This document shows positions 1-6,109 of a stretch of 8,424 nt of DNA, piece after piece; the stretch's first letter is position 1; every line of letters begins with the position of its first letter. The stretch lies in NCBI GenBank assembly GCA_902363375.1, contig CABIZX010000012.1, positions 1 through 8,424 of the forward strand, in the 5' to 3' direction. A program made the position numbers and the translations under genes. Under the pieces are notes generated by a model that searched no databases, was not told the origin of the DNA, and saw nothing but the letters and a program-made list of their open reading frames with translations. The DNA is from Clostridiaceae bacterium (GTDB lineage: Bacteria > Bacillota > Clostridia > Clostridiales > Clostridiaceae).

Positions 1-558
<558 letters not shown>

Positions 559-792
559 AGATAGTGCTAGAAATTTTAATTTCGTGCAATATCTTACTCA
601 ACTAAGTTGAGTTTCCTTTGCATTACTCTTCTTCTAACTTTTAAACCGAGCTTGAATTGCTCTTTTTTCGCTGACTTGTTAAGTCATTTATTTGATAGAT
701 TTCTCTATCGGAATTAACTGGTTTTACCTTTTTCTCTATTTAATTTTCAAAGACCATTTGGTTTTCATTATCATCGGTTACTTCCGACGACT
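559..792 (-). promoter_or_regulatory. rRNA operon transcribed leader
   Basis: This is the stretch between the inferred transcription start (about 792) and the mature 16S 5' end. It holds no coding frame but several compact hairpins: 694-699/704-709, whose loop on the transcribed strand is a GAAA tetraloop; 672-677/681-686 with a 3-nt loop; and 597-602/606-611. Together with the boxA-like element these fit the antitermination and RNase III processing leader of bacterial rRNA operons. The leader assignment is inferred from position; the hairpins are seen directly. Confidence 0.75.
741..756 (-). promoter_or_regulatory. boxA-like antitermination element of the rRNA leader
   Basis: The minus strand reads TGGTCTTTGAAAATTA. 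This resembles the boxA consensus (TGCTCTTTGAAAA-type) that loads NusB/NusE (S10) onto RNA polymerase in rRNA leaders. It lies about 40 nt downstream of the inferred start and well ahead of 16S, the usual place. The match is by eye. Confidence 0.65.
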
Positions 793-798
793 TTTATT

Positions 799-827
799 AT
801 TCTACTAGATAATTTCTTATCTGTCAA
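799..827 (-). promoter_or_regulatory. rRNA operon promoter (sigma-A type)
   Basis: On the minus strand there is a perfect -35 TTGACA (827-822), a 17-bp spacer and a -10 TAGAAT (804-799). The predicted start is near 792, on A or G. The DNA upstream of the -35 is strongly AT-rich with A/T tracts, like an UP element. Spacing, near-consensus boxes and position about 240 nt before 16S make this the main rRNA promoter. I found no convincing second promoter further upstream. Confidence 0.85.
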
Positions 828-835
828 CAACTTTT

Positions 836-854
836 TTAAGAAATTCTTTCTTAA
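836..854. repeat. AT-rich inverted repeat abutting the rRNA promoter
   Basis: Arms TTAAGAAA (836-843) and TTTCTTAA (847-854) are perfect inverted copies around a 3-nt centre. The repeat ends 8 bp upstream of the -35 box, within the likely UP-element region. It could be a protein site or simply AT-rich symmetry. Confidence 0.5.
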
Positions 855-865
855 ATTTTATTGAT

Positions 866-893
866 GTTTTATCGCTTTGTTCAGCGACAAAAC
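866..893. repeat. Inverted repeat upstream of the rRNA promoter
   Basis: Arms 866-876 (GTTTTATCGCT) and 883-893 (AGCGACAAAAC) are 11 nt long with a 6-nt loop. Ten positions match; the eleventh is a G-U pair in minus-strand RNA. It has more G/C than the surrounding DNA and lacks a T-run on either side, so it does not look like an intrinsic terminator. Its role is unknown. Confidence 0.6.
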
Positions 894-922
894 ATATATT
901 ATCATGATTTATTTTCTTAGAA

Positions 923-961
923 ATATCATAATAATTTAATGTAATTAAATTATTATGATAT
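923..961. repeat. Perfect 18-bp inverted repeat with 3-nt loop
   Basis: Arms 923-940 and 944-961 are exact reverse complements over 18 bases, separated by GTA. Nearly every base is A or T. No poly-T run follows on either strand, so it is not a standard intrinsic terminator. It lies between the DUF1904 terminator and the rRNA promoter. The rest of the gene-free stretch 962-1103 shows nothing else I can support. Confidence 0.8.
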
Positions 962-1103
962 ACCTTCTATTTTCATGTAATTCCTATGTCTTTCTAATAT
1001 CGATACACTAGGCAAGGTATAATTATGTATCTTACTAATTTACTTTAATTAAAATATCAAAGATTAACAATATAATTTATTGCTCTAAGCAAATATAGAT
1101 GAC

Positions 1104-1136
1104 TAAAAAACACATGGCAATTATATGCCATGTGTT
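1104..1136 (-). terminator. Intrinsic terminator after the DUF1904 gene
   Basis: An 11-bp perfect stem (1126-1136 with 1109-1119 on the minus strand, core ACATGGCA) has a 6-nt loop. The complement of the A-run 1105-1110 supplies the U-tract. It begins 17 nt after the stop codon and shields the rRNA operon from read-through. Confidence 0.9.
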
Positions 1137-1152
1137 CTTATTTCATCGTCTA

Positions 1153-1479
1153 TTAAAAATGTACTCCATTTTCATAATATAATTTTTCTTCAAGAACATG
1201 AAAAATAACATCAACAGTATCATATCCTAACTCTCTAATATGTTTAGTAATGATACTTGCTGCTTTATCTTGGATTTCTTGTCCTCTATCAAACCAGCTA
1301 ACATCTACTATTGGATATCCATTACATATCTCTCCATCTTTAATAAAGGTCGATCTTTTAAGCTCCAATGTAAAATAATCACGTGGACATTCTAATAATG
1401 CCTCTAATTCATCTATAAGTCCACTACTTATCCTTATTACTTCATGCTCTTTTACAGCTCTTAATGTTAAAATAGGCAT
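1153..1479 (-). CDS. DUF1904 family protein (tautomerase-like fold)
   Basis: A 108-residue protein starting MPILTLRAV. It matches my memory of DUF1904 (PF08921): Pro directly after Met, a central CPRDYFTLEL segment, the VSWFDRGQ motif, and a C-terminal LGYDTVDVIFHVLEEKLYYENG-like strand region. The family is structurally grouped with the 4-oxalocrotonate tautomerase/MIF superfamily, where Pro2 exposed after Met removal is the catalytic base; activity here is inference. The ATG at 1479 is chosen over an in-frame GTG six codons upstream, because that GTG overlaps the Shine-Dalgarno AGAAAGGAAG sitting 5-6 nt before the ATG. It lies 81 nt downstream of cysS on the same strand, with a hairpin between, and may be partly co-transcribed. 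No substrate is known to me. Confidence 0.85.
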   Translation of the reverse strand: MPILTLRAVKEHEVIRISSGLIDELEALLECPRDYFTLELKRSTFIKDGEICNGYPIVDVSWFDRGQEIQDKAASIITKHIRELGYDTVDVIFHVLEEKLYYENGVHF

Positions 1480-1513
1480 AATATCTTCCTTTCTCACTTT
1501 TAAATATAAATAC

Positions 1514-1542
1514 CCACCTAATACATTAAATATATCAGGTGG
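1514..1542 (-). terminator. Hairpin between cysS and the DUF1904 gene, possible weak terminator
   Basis: On the minus strand, CCACCT (1542-1537) pairs with AGGTGG (1519-1514). The stem continues inward for seven more pairs, two of them G-U, to a 3-nt loop, for 13 pairs in all. What follows (GTATTTATATTT) is U-rich but not a clean U-run, so termination may be partial and leave some read-through into the DUF1904 gene. It begins 18 nt after the cysS stop codon. Confidence 0.5.
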
Positions 1543-1560
1543 ATTTCTTTTAATAATGCT

Positions 1561-2967
1561 TTATTTTACTCTCCAAGTAGTTCCTTCTTTACTATCTAAT
1601 ACTTCTATATTCATCTCTAATAATTGTGCTCTTATTTCATCTGATCTTTTATAGTTTTTTTCTTTTCTAGCCATATTTCTTTCTTCAATAAGGGCATTTA
1701 TAAGCTTCTCATCTACTGAAGCTACTTCCTTCTCAATAATCATAAGGTTAAGAGATAAAACTTTATCAAAGTCTTCTATTAGTGTAGCTTTCTCTTTATT
1801 ATTTAATGAGCTATCTTTTATAACTTCGTTAAGCACTGTAAATGCATTAGCTATATTTAAATCATCACTTAGTTGTGCTTTAAATTTTTCTTTATATTCA
1901 CTAATAATTTCTTTGTTTATACTATCATTTTCATCTATATTAGTTAATATTGAAGCTATTTTTTTCTTTAATGCTTTATATCCATTTTGTGCATCCTTTA
2001 AACTTTCGAAGCTAAACACTAGTTGTTTTCTATATTTAGATTGTAAGCAAAAATATCTATAATCCAAAGGTGTAAATCCTTCTTCTTCAAGTCTAGACAC
2101 TGTTAAAAAGTCTCCACTTGATTTTGACATCTTACCACCATCTAATACTAAGAACTCACCATGAACCCAATAGTTTACCCATTTATGTCCTAATGCAGCT
2201 TCTGATTGAGCAATTTCATTTGTATGGTGAACAGGTATATGGTCTATTCCTCCGCAATGAATATCTATATACTCACCTAAATATTTAATACTCATAGTAG
2301 AGCACTCTAAATGCCATCCTGGGAACCCTCTACCCCAAGGAGAATCCCATTGCATTATTTGATTAGAGAATTTTGAATTTGTAAACCAAAGTACGAAATC
2401 TAGAGGATTCTTTTTATTCGGATCTATTTCTATTCTACTACCAGCCTCTAATTCATCTATACTCAAATTGGCTAGTTTTGTGTAATCCTCAAATTTGTCT
2501 ATTTCAAAGTATACATTTCCGTTTGATTCATAGGTATAGCCACGTTCTTCAAGTTTCTGAATGAATTTAATCATGTCATCTATGTGTTCTGTTGCTCTAC
2601 ATACTACTGTTGGTCTCTTTACATTTAATTTTTTGCAATCTTCAAAGAAAGCATCTTCATAAAATTTTGCAATTTCCCATACTGTTTTATGCTCACGACT
2701 TGCGCCTAAAGCCATTTTATCTTCTCCTTCATCCCCATCTGATTGAAGATGACCTACATCTGTTACATTCATAACATGTTTAACTTTATACCCTACATAT
2801 TCTAAGGATTTCTTTAATGCATCCTCAAATATATAAGTTCTTAAGTTTCCTATATGAGCATAGTTGTATACAGTAGGACCACAAGTATACATTCCAACCT
2901 TATTTTTATTTGCAGGAATAAATTCTTCTTTATTTCTAGTTAAGGTATTGTATAAATAAAAACTCAT
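1561..2967 (-). CDS. cysS: Cysteinyl-tRNA synthetase
   Basis: Cytoplasmic class I aminoacyl-tRNA synthetase (EC 6.1.1.16) that charges tRNA-Cys using ATP. It has 468 residues, the normal family length. Visible hallmarks are the N-terminal CGPTVYNYAHIGN block with Zn ligand Cys29 and HIGH-type motif HIGN (38-41). The other Zn-site residues are Cys222 (in WHLECSTM), His247 and Glu251 (in VHHTNE). The KMSKS loop is at 279-283, and the C-terminal helical anticodon-binding region contains KRSDEIR. The ATG is preceded by AAAGGAGA at a good distance. No truncation or frameshift is seen. Upstream, a leader with a cysteine-run peptide and a terminator (3085-3225) very likely controls expression. In B. 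subtilis cysS is followed by mrnC and rlmB; here the DUF1904 gene follows instead. Confidence 0.98.
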   Translation of the reverse strand: MSFYLYNTLTRNKEEFIPANKNKVGMYTCGPTVYNYAHIGNLRTYIFEDALKKSLEYVGYKVKHVMNVTDVGHLQSDGDEGEDKMALGASREHKTVWEIAKFYEDAFFEDCKKLNVKRPTVVCRATEHIDDMIKFIQKLEERGYTYESNGNVYFEIDKFEDYTKLANLSIDELEAGSRIEIDPNKKNPLDFVLWFTNSKFSNQIMQWDSPWGRGFPGWHLECSTMSIKYLGEYIDIHCGGIDHIPVHHTNEIAQSEAALGHKWVNYWVHGEFLVLDGGKMSKSSGDFLTVSRLEEEGFTPLDYRYFCLQSKYRKQLVFSFESLKDAQNGYKALKKKIASILTNIDENDSINKEIISEYKEKFKAQLSDDLNIANAFTVLNEVIKDSSLNNKEKATLIEDFDKVLSLNLMIIEKEVASVDEKLINALIEERNMARKEKNYKRSDEIRAQLLEMNIEVLDSKEGTTWRVK

Positions 2968-3084
2968 TTCATATCTCCTTTACATATTTCTCATAGTTAA
3001 TGTTTTCATAGTAGTTACTGATCTATAACTTATACTTTACATCACATCTAGTTTTCTTAGTTTAACTATATTAGTATATAATAT

Positions 3085-3111
3085 AAAAAGCCACAGAACT
3101 ATCTGTAGCTT
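3085..3111 (-). terminator. Intrinsic terminator inside the cysS leader
   Basis: On the minus strand, AAGCTACAGA (3111-3102), loop TAGT, then TCTGTGGCTT (3097-3088) form a 10-bp stem with one G-U pair. TTTTTATATT follows the stem core. It lies about 60 nt after the leader peptide stop codon and 117 nt before the cysS start. No other gene upstream on this strand needs it, which fits a conditional terminator. Confidence 0.85.
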
Positions 3112-3172
3112 AAATAACAATTAAAATTTATATAAATTATTAATTACATTATTATAGCTCAGTAGTATCTTG

Positions 3173-3217
3173 TTAAATTATACACATTCCAAAACAACAA
3201 CAACAACATCTACACAT
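3173..3217 (-). CDS. Cysteine-run leader peptide of cysS (14 residues)
   Basis: The minus-strand frame reads MCRCCCCCFGMCII and then TAA. Seven of 14 residues are cysteine, including five consecutive UGU codons at 3208-3194. A Shine-Dalgarno AAAGGAGA (3233-3226) sits 9 nt before the ATG, and a promoter lies just upstream. Position (before a terminator, before cysS) and composition match leader peptides of attenuated amino-acid operons. There, ribosome stalling on the codons of the sensed amino acid prevents termination. Its translation is likely regulatory and the peptide itself probably has no other role (inference). Cysteine-rich upstream ORFs controlling sulfur genes are known in mycobacteria and Bordetella; I do not recall one described for a clostridial cysS. 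Chance is unlikely given the five-codon run plus the RBS. Confidence 0.85.
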   Translation of the reverse strand: MCRCCCCCFGMCII

Positions 3218-3251
3218 AATAATGTTCTCCTTTAAAATAATTTATATTTAA

Positions 3252-3279
3252 ATTCTATCATATTATAATAATTTTACAA
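3252..3279 (-). promoter_or_regulatory. Promoter of the cysS leader transcript
   Basis: On the minus strand there is a -35 TTGTAA (3279-3274), a 16-bp spacer and a -10 TAGAAT (3257-3252). TG precedes the -10 one base away, making an extended -10. The -10 hexamer is identical to that of the rRNA promoter. The predicted start near 3245 gives a 5' UTR of about 28 nt before the leader peptide and about 278 nt before cysS. Confidence 0.65.
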
Positions 3280-3451
3280 GTTATATCTATAAAGAAAACT
3301 ACACTTTATTTAATATTTCTCAACTTCCAAGATCTTTTATAAATATAAAAGGATTTAATATTATTCTAAAGAATAAATAAACTTATAAATGATGCTATAT
3401 ATACTTCTTTGAAACTAAATATACAATATGATAAATTAAGGTGGTGATTTT
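3280..3451. other. Divergent intergenic region before the amidohydrolase gene
   Basis: This AT-rich stretch separates the leftward cysS leader promoter from the rightward amidohydrolase gene. It contains a 7-bp inverted repeat around a 2-bp centre (3361-3367 and 3370-3376, TTATTCT/AGAATAA), which could be an operator. The only -10-like candidate I see for the rightward gene is TGCTATATA (3393-3401), and it has no convincing -35 partner. No further gene or RNA was recognised. Confidence 0.4.
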
Positions 3452-5056
3452 ATGTCTATAGATATATATGTTAATGGAAATATTATATCCTTAGATAAAG
3501 AGAAAAGTTATGAAGCTTTTGCTGTAAAAGATGGTAAATTCCTAGCTGTAGGGCGTAATAAAGATATCATGTCCTTATTTCATAGTGATGAATGTAAAAT
3601 TACAGATTTGGGTGGAAATACTGTAATTCCTGGATTTAACGATGCTCATATGCATCTACTTAATTATGGATTTCAGAAAAATGCAGTTCAACTAAATAAT
3701 ATTTCATCTATAGAAGAGATGATAAAAGTTGTTAAATCTTATATTTCTAAAAATAATATTCCGAAAGGCACATATATAATCTCTAGAGGTTGGAATGATA
3801 ATTGTTTTAAGGAGAAAAGACTTCCAAACAGATATGATTTAGATAAAATTTCTTATGAGCATCCAATCATATTTTCAAGAATATGTGGTCACATTGGTGT
3901 AGTTAATTCAAAGGCTATAGAACTATTAGGCATAGATAAAATCAAGGAAAATCCTGCTGGTGGTGCTATAGACAGGAAAAATAGTATTCCTACTGGAGTC
4001 CTACGTGAAAATGCATTAAATATAGCTCTTAGTAAGGTTCCGCCTACCTCAGTTGAGGATATCAAAGCTGCACTTTGTAGTACTTTTGATGACTTAATTA
4101 AATGTGGAATAACTACTGTGCAAACTGAAGATTTAACTCATTGTAGAAATCTGCGTAATTTAATACAGGCCTATAAAGAGCTGGAGGAAGAGGGAAAGCT
4201 TCCAGTTAGAATAACTTTACAACTTTGTCTCAATACAGATGAGTTATTAAAAGAAGCCAAAGAACTTGGTTTAAAGTCTAAATTAGGTAATGACTTTATA
4301 AAAATTGGAGGCCTTAAACTTTTTCAAGATGGTTCCTTAGGGGCACGTACTGCTGCTATGATGGATAATTATGAAGATACATCTGATAATGGTATTAGTA
4401 TTTATTCACAAGAGGAATTAGATAGTTGGGTTACTAAGGGGTTTAATCAAGGGTTTCAAATTATAATTCATGGTATAGGCGATAGAGCTTGTGAAATGAT
4501 ATTAAATTCCTATGAGAAAATATCTAATGGTAGTACTGATAACCTTAGACCAGTTATCGTACATTGTCAATTTACTAATGATCTTCTATTAAATAGATTT
4601 AAAGATATTGGTGTAATAGCTAATGTTCAGCCAGCCTTTATTATGAGTGATTATCCTATAGTCGAAAAAGCTGTAGGAAAAAAACGTACTAAAAGTAGCT
4701 ATGCTTTTAATTCTATGATACAGAAGGGTATTCCTGTAGCCTTTAGCTCCGATGCTCCCATCGAAAGTTTTAATGTAATTGAAGGAATTCATGGAGCTGT
4801 AAATAGGACAGATTTAAACAATAATCCTAAGGGTGGATTTAATATTAATGAAGGTGTTACTGTGATGGATGCTTTAAAGGCTTATACAACAATACCTAGT
4901 TATATGTCATTTGATGAAGAATACAAGGGTAAAATAAAAGTAAACTATTTAGCTGATTTTATAATCTTATCCCAAGATATTACTTCTGTACCTAAAAATA
5001 AAATTAAAGATATTAAAGTTTTAGAAACCTATGTAGATGGGCGAAAAGTCCTATAG
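3452..5056 (+). CDS. Amidohydrolase family protein, YtcJ-like
   Basis: A 534-residue metal-dependent hydrolase of the Amidohydro_3 type (PF07969; B. subtilis YtcJ has similar length), predicted cytoplasmic. An N-terminal beta-sandwich segment (about 1-60) leads into the TIM barrel with the HxH metal motif GFNDAHMHL (His66, His68). Lys289 in GLKLFQDGSLGAR is the expected carboxylated bridging lysine. Later ligands are His340 (IIHGIGDRA), His371 (VHCQF) and Asp434 (FSSDAPIES). All key residues are present. The C terminus returns to the sandwich (ADFIILSQD, VDGRKVL). The ATG follows AGGTGGTGA at good spacing. Related enzymes act on amides, formamides or cyclic ureides, but the substrate cannot be predicted. 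It looks monocistronic, with a terminator right after it and a convergent gene beyond. Confidence 0.9.
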   Translation: MSIDIYVNGNIISLDKEKSYEAFAVKDGKFLAVGRNKDIMSLFHSDECKITDLGGNTVIPGFNDAHMHLLNYGFQKNAVQLNNISSIEEMIKVVKSYISKNNIPKGTYIISRGWNDNCFKEKRLPNRYDLDKISYEHPIIFSRICGHIGVVNSKAIELLGIDKIKENPAGGAIDRKNSIPTGVLRENALNIALSKVPPTSVEDIKAALCSTFDDLIKCGITTVQTEDLTHCRNLRNLIQAYKELEEEGKLPVRITLQLCLNTDELLKEAKELGLKSKLGNDFIKIGGLKLFQDGSLGARTAAMMDNYEDTSDNGISIYSQEELDSWVTKGFNQGFQIIIHGIGDRACEMILNSYEKISNGSTDNLRPVIVHCQFTNDLLLNRFKDIGVIANVQPAFIMSDYPIVEKAVGKKRTKSSYAFNSMIQKGIPVAFSSDAPIESFNVIEGIHGAVNRTDLNNNPKGGFNINEGVTVMDALKAYTTIPSYMSFDEEYKGKIKVNYLADFIILSQDITSVPKNKIKDIKVLETYVDGRKVL

Positions 5057-5075
5057 TCATTTCCTTAAACTTACA

Positions 5076-5115
5076 AAAAAAGATGCAAATATTATTTATT
5101 ATTTGCATCTTTTTT
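5076..5115. terminator. Bidirectional terminator between convergent genes
   Basis: A perfect 15-bp stem (5076-5090 with 5101-5115, core GATGCAAAT) has a 10-nt loop. An A-run leads in and a T-run leads out, so it works on both strands. It sits 20 nt after the amidohydrolase stop and 20 nt after the stop of the leftward membrane-protein gene. Confidence 0.92.
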
Positions 5116-5135
5116 ATATAATTAAAATACATGTT

Positions 5136-5513
5136 CTATTTATTATTAGAATTATTCTTAACTCTATTAGGCTTTGCTTTTGGTTTTATGACTATATCAT
5201 TCTTTTTATTTTTTGACTTATTATAAGCAGCCTGTTCAACTTTTTTTTGAGTTCTACCCATAAATCCCGATAAATCTAAAAACCATAAAAATAATATAAC
5301 AAATATACCTGGTATAACGTAGTTCATTACTATCACTGGTAGTTCTGGGAATAGGAATGGCGGTATTGTAAATTCAGCAAAAGCTATTATTAATACTATC
5401 CATTTGTTTATTTTTATTTTATCTAAAATAAATTTCTTGATTAATGGATATATTGCTAATATCACAATTACAAATAATGCAATGATTCCTAGAAAAATCA
5501 ATGTATTTTTCAT
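5136..5513 (-). CDS. Small membrane protein of unknown function
   Basis: A 125-residue protein I do not recognise. Three hydrophobic segments are visible: about 4-24 (starting LIFLGIIALFVIVIL), about 38-58 (WIVLIIAFAEFTIPPFLF) and about 60-82 (VIVMNYVIPGIFVILFLW). They are followed by a strongly basic, Asn/Lys-rich hydrophilic tail from about residue 86. It is probably an integral membrane protein with a positively charged, cytoplasmic C-terminal tail (positive-inside rule, inference). The ATG at 5513 is chosen because a full AAGGAGG (5527-5521) lies 7 nt upstream; an in-frame start seven codons further up has no such site. It is transcribed alone and ends at the shared terminator. Confidence 0.75.
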   Translation of the reverse strand: MKNTLIFLGIIALFVIVILAIYPLIKKFILDKIKINKWIVLIIAFAEFTIPPFLFPELPVIVMNYVIPGIFVILFLWFLDLSGFMGRTQKKVEQAAYNKSKNKKNDIVIKPKAKPNRVKNNSNNK

Positions 5514-5547
5514 ATAATTTCCTCCTTCATTCATATAACTAAATAGT

Positions 5548-5553
5548 ATTATA
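5548..5553 (-). promoter_or_regulatory. Candidate -10 box for the small membrane protein gene
   Basis: A perfect TATAAT on the minus strand (5553-5548) lies about 35 bp upstream of the start codon. No good -35 hexamer is seen at 16-18 bp, so this is tentative in such AT-rich DNA. Confidence 0.35.
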
Positions 5554-5628
5554 TAATATATATCTATAAAAATGTACTTACTATGACTGTTTTCTTATCT
5601 ATTCACAAAATATTAATAATATTATTTT

Positions 5629-5656
5629 TTGTATTATACGGTTTAAAAACTATAAT
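5629..5656 (+). promoter_or_regulatory. Promoter of the DUF378 gene
   Basis: A -35 TTGTAT (5629-5634), a 16-bp spacer and a perfect -10 TATAAT (5651-5656) place the start near 5663, about 40 nt before the start codon. The DUF378 gene then runs to its own terminator, so it is a single-gene unit. Confidence 0.6.
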
Positions 5657-5703
5657 CAGTGGCAATACTATCAATTGTAATCTATATAAAAGGAGATGTA
5701 TTT

Positions 5704-5928
5704 ATGAAAGTATTAGATTCAATTGCACTAATTTTAGTTATCATTGGTGCAGTAAATTGGGGACTAATAGGTTTATTTAATTTTGATTTAGTTGCCATTT
5801 TATTTGCAGGCTCTAGTGCCTTCGGTGCTATAAGCACATTTAGTAGAATTGTTTATGTAATAGTAGGATTAGCAGGTCTTTATGCTATATCATTCTTTGC
5901 TAAAAGTAAATATACTGATGTGGAATAA
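5704..5928 (+). CDS. DUF378 family small membrane protein (YuzA-like)
   Basis: A 74-residue protein with two membrane segments: about 4-26, containing the family signature GAVNWGLIGLFNFD, and about 45-66 (IVYVIVGLAGLYAISFF). The signature and size match DUF378 (PF04070), which includes B. subtilis YuzA. The function is not known. The ATG at 5704 follows AGGAGA (5691-5696) with 7-nt spacing; in-frame sequence upstream of it lacks an RBS and does not match the family. It has its own promoter and a strong terminator. Confidence 0.92.
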   Translation: MKVLDSIALILVIIGAVNWGLIGLFNFDLVAILFAGSSAFGAISTFSRIVYVIVGLAGLYAISFFAKSKYTDVE

Positions 5929-5934
5929 TTTTTC

Positions 5935-5955
5935 AGCCGCAATTGCGGCTTTTTT
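5935..5955 (+). terminator. Intrinsic terminator after the DUF378 gene
   Basis: The palindrome AGCCGC-AATT-GCGGCT (5935-5950) is followed by five T, one A and another T-run. The GC-rich 6-bp stem stands out in AT-rich surroundings and starts 6 nt after the stop codon. Confidence 0.93.
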
Positions 5956-6042
5956 ATTTTTTTGATAATTATATAGGATTTTTTTCATTTTTAATTTATA
6001 ATAATTTCGATAGTTTTGTGATAATATATAAATTTTATAAGA

Positions 6043-6071
6043 TTGTTTTATATCTATATATATTTTATACT
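6043..6071 (+). promoter_or_regulatory. Candidate promoter of the DUF2284 gene
   Basis: A -35 TTGTTT (6043-6048), a 17-bp spacer and a -10 TATACT (6066-6071) lie about 40 bp before the start codon. The spacing is right, but many AT-rich alternatives exist nearby. Confidence 0.5.
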
Positions 6072-6109
6072 TAACTGTGATGTAATAAAACTAATTGAGG
6101 TGTTATAAA

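Larger units (their letters stand above)
3085..3225 (-). promoter_or_regulatory. cysS leader attenuator with alternative RNA pairings
   Basis: Four segments on the minus-strand RNA can pair in exclusive ways. Segment 1 (3225-3216, over the leader peptide start codon) is perfectly complementary over 10 nt to segment 2 (3155-3146). Segment 2, extended to 3159, can instead form a long A/U-rich hairpin with the region ending at 3107: AGCU 3159-3156 with 3110-3107, 3153-3149 with 3117-3113, 3145-3140 with 3124-3119, and 3138-3134 with 3129-3125. That hairpin captures segment 3 (3111-3102), the 5' arm of the terminator whose 3' arm is segment 4 (3097-3088). The 1:2, 2:3 and 3:4 pairings correspond to anti-antiterminator, antiterminator and terminator. 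The complementarity is seen directly; the switching mechanism is inferred from the trp/his leader model. Confidence 0.75.

Noticed and set aside
962..1103. Possible small RNA or second rRNA promoter in the gene-free stretch
   Set aside because: A TTGATA hexamer exists on the minus strand, but no -10 box lies at proper spacing, and no terminator or tRNA-like fold was found.
1480..1497. Longer DUF1904 reading frame starting at GTG
   Set aside because: The extra six codons are the Shine-Dalgarno region of the ATG at 1479, and the family begins with Met-Pro.
2592..2774. Plus-strand open frame inside cysS
   Set aside because: It is antisense to a fully supported gene, with no RBS and a leucine/histidine-rich composition that mirrors the cysS codons.
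3194..3208. CAA trinucleotide repeat on the plus strand, looking like a simple-sequence repeat
   Set aside because: On the minus strand it is exactly five in-frame UGU codons of a start-to-stop frame with RBS, promoter and terminator, so it is better explained as leader peptide codons.
5583..5780. Plus-strand open frame upstream of and overlapping the DUF378 gene
   Set aside because: It is out of frame with the DUF378 gene, has no RBS, and overlaps that gene's promoter and start.
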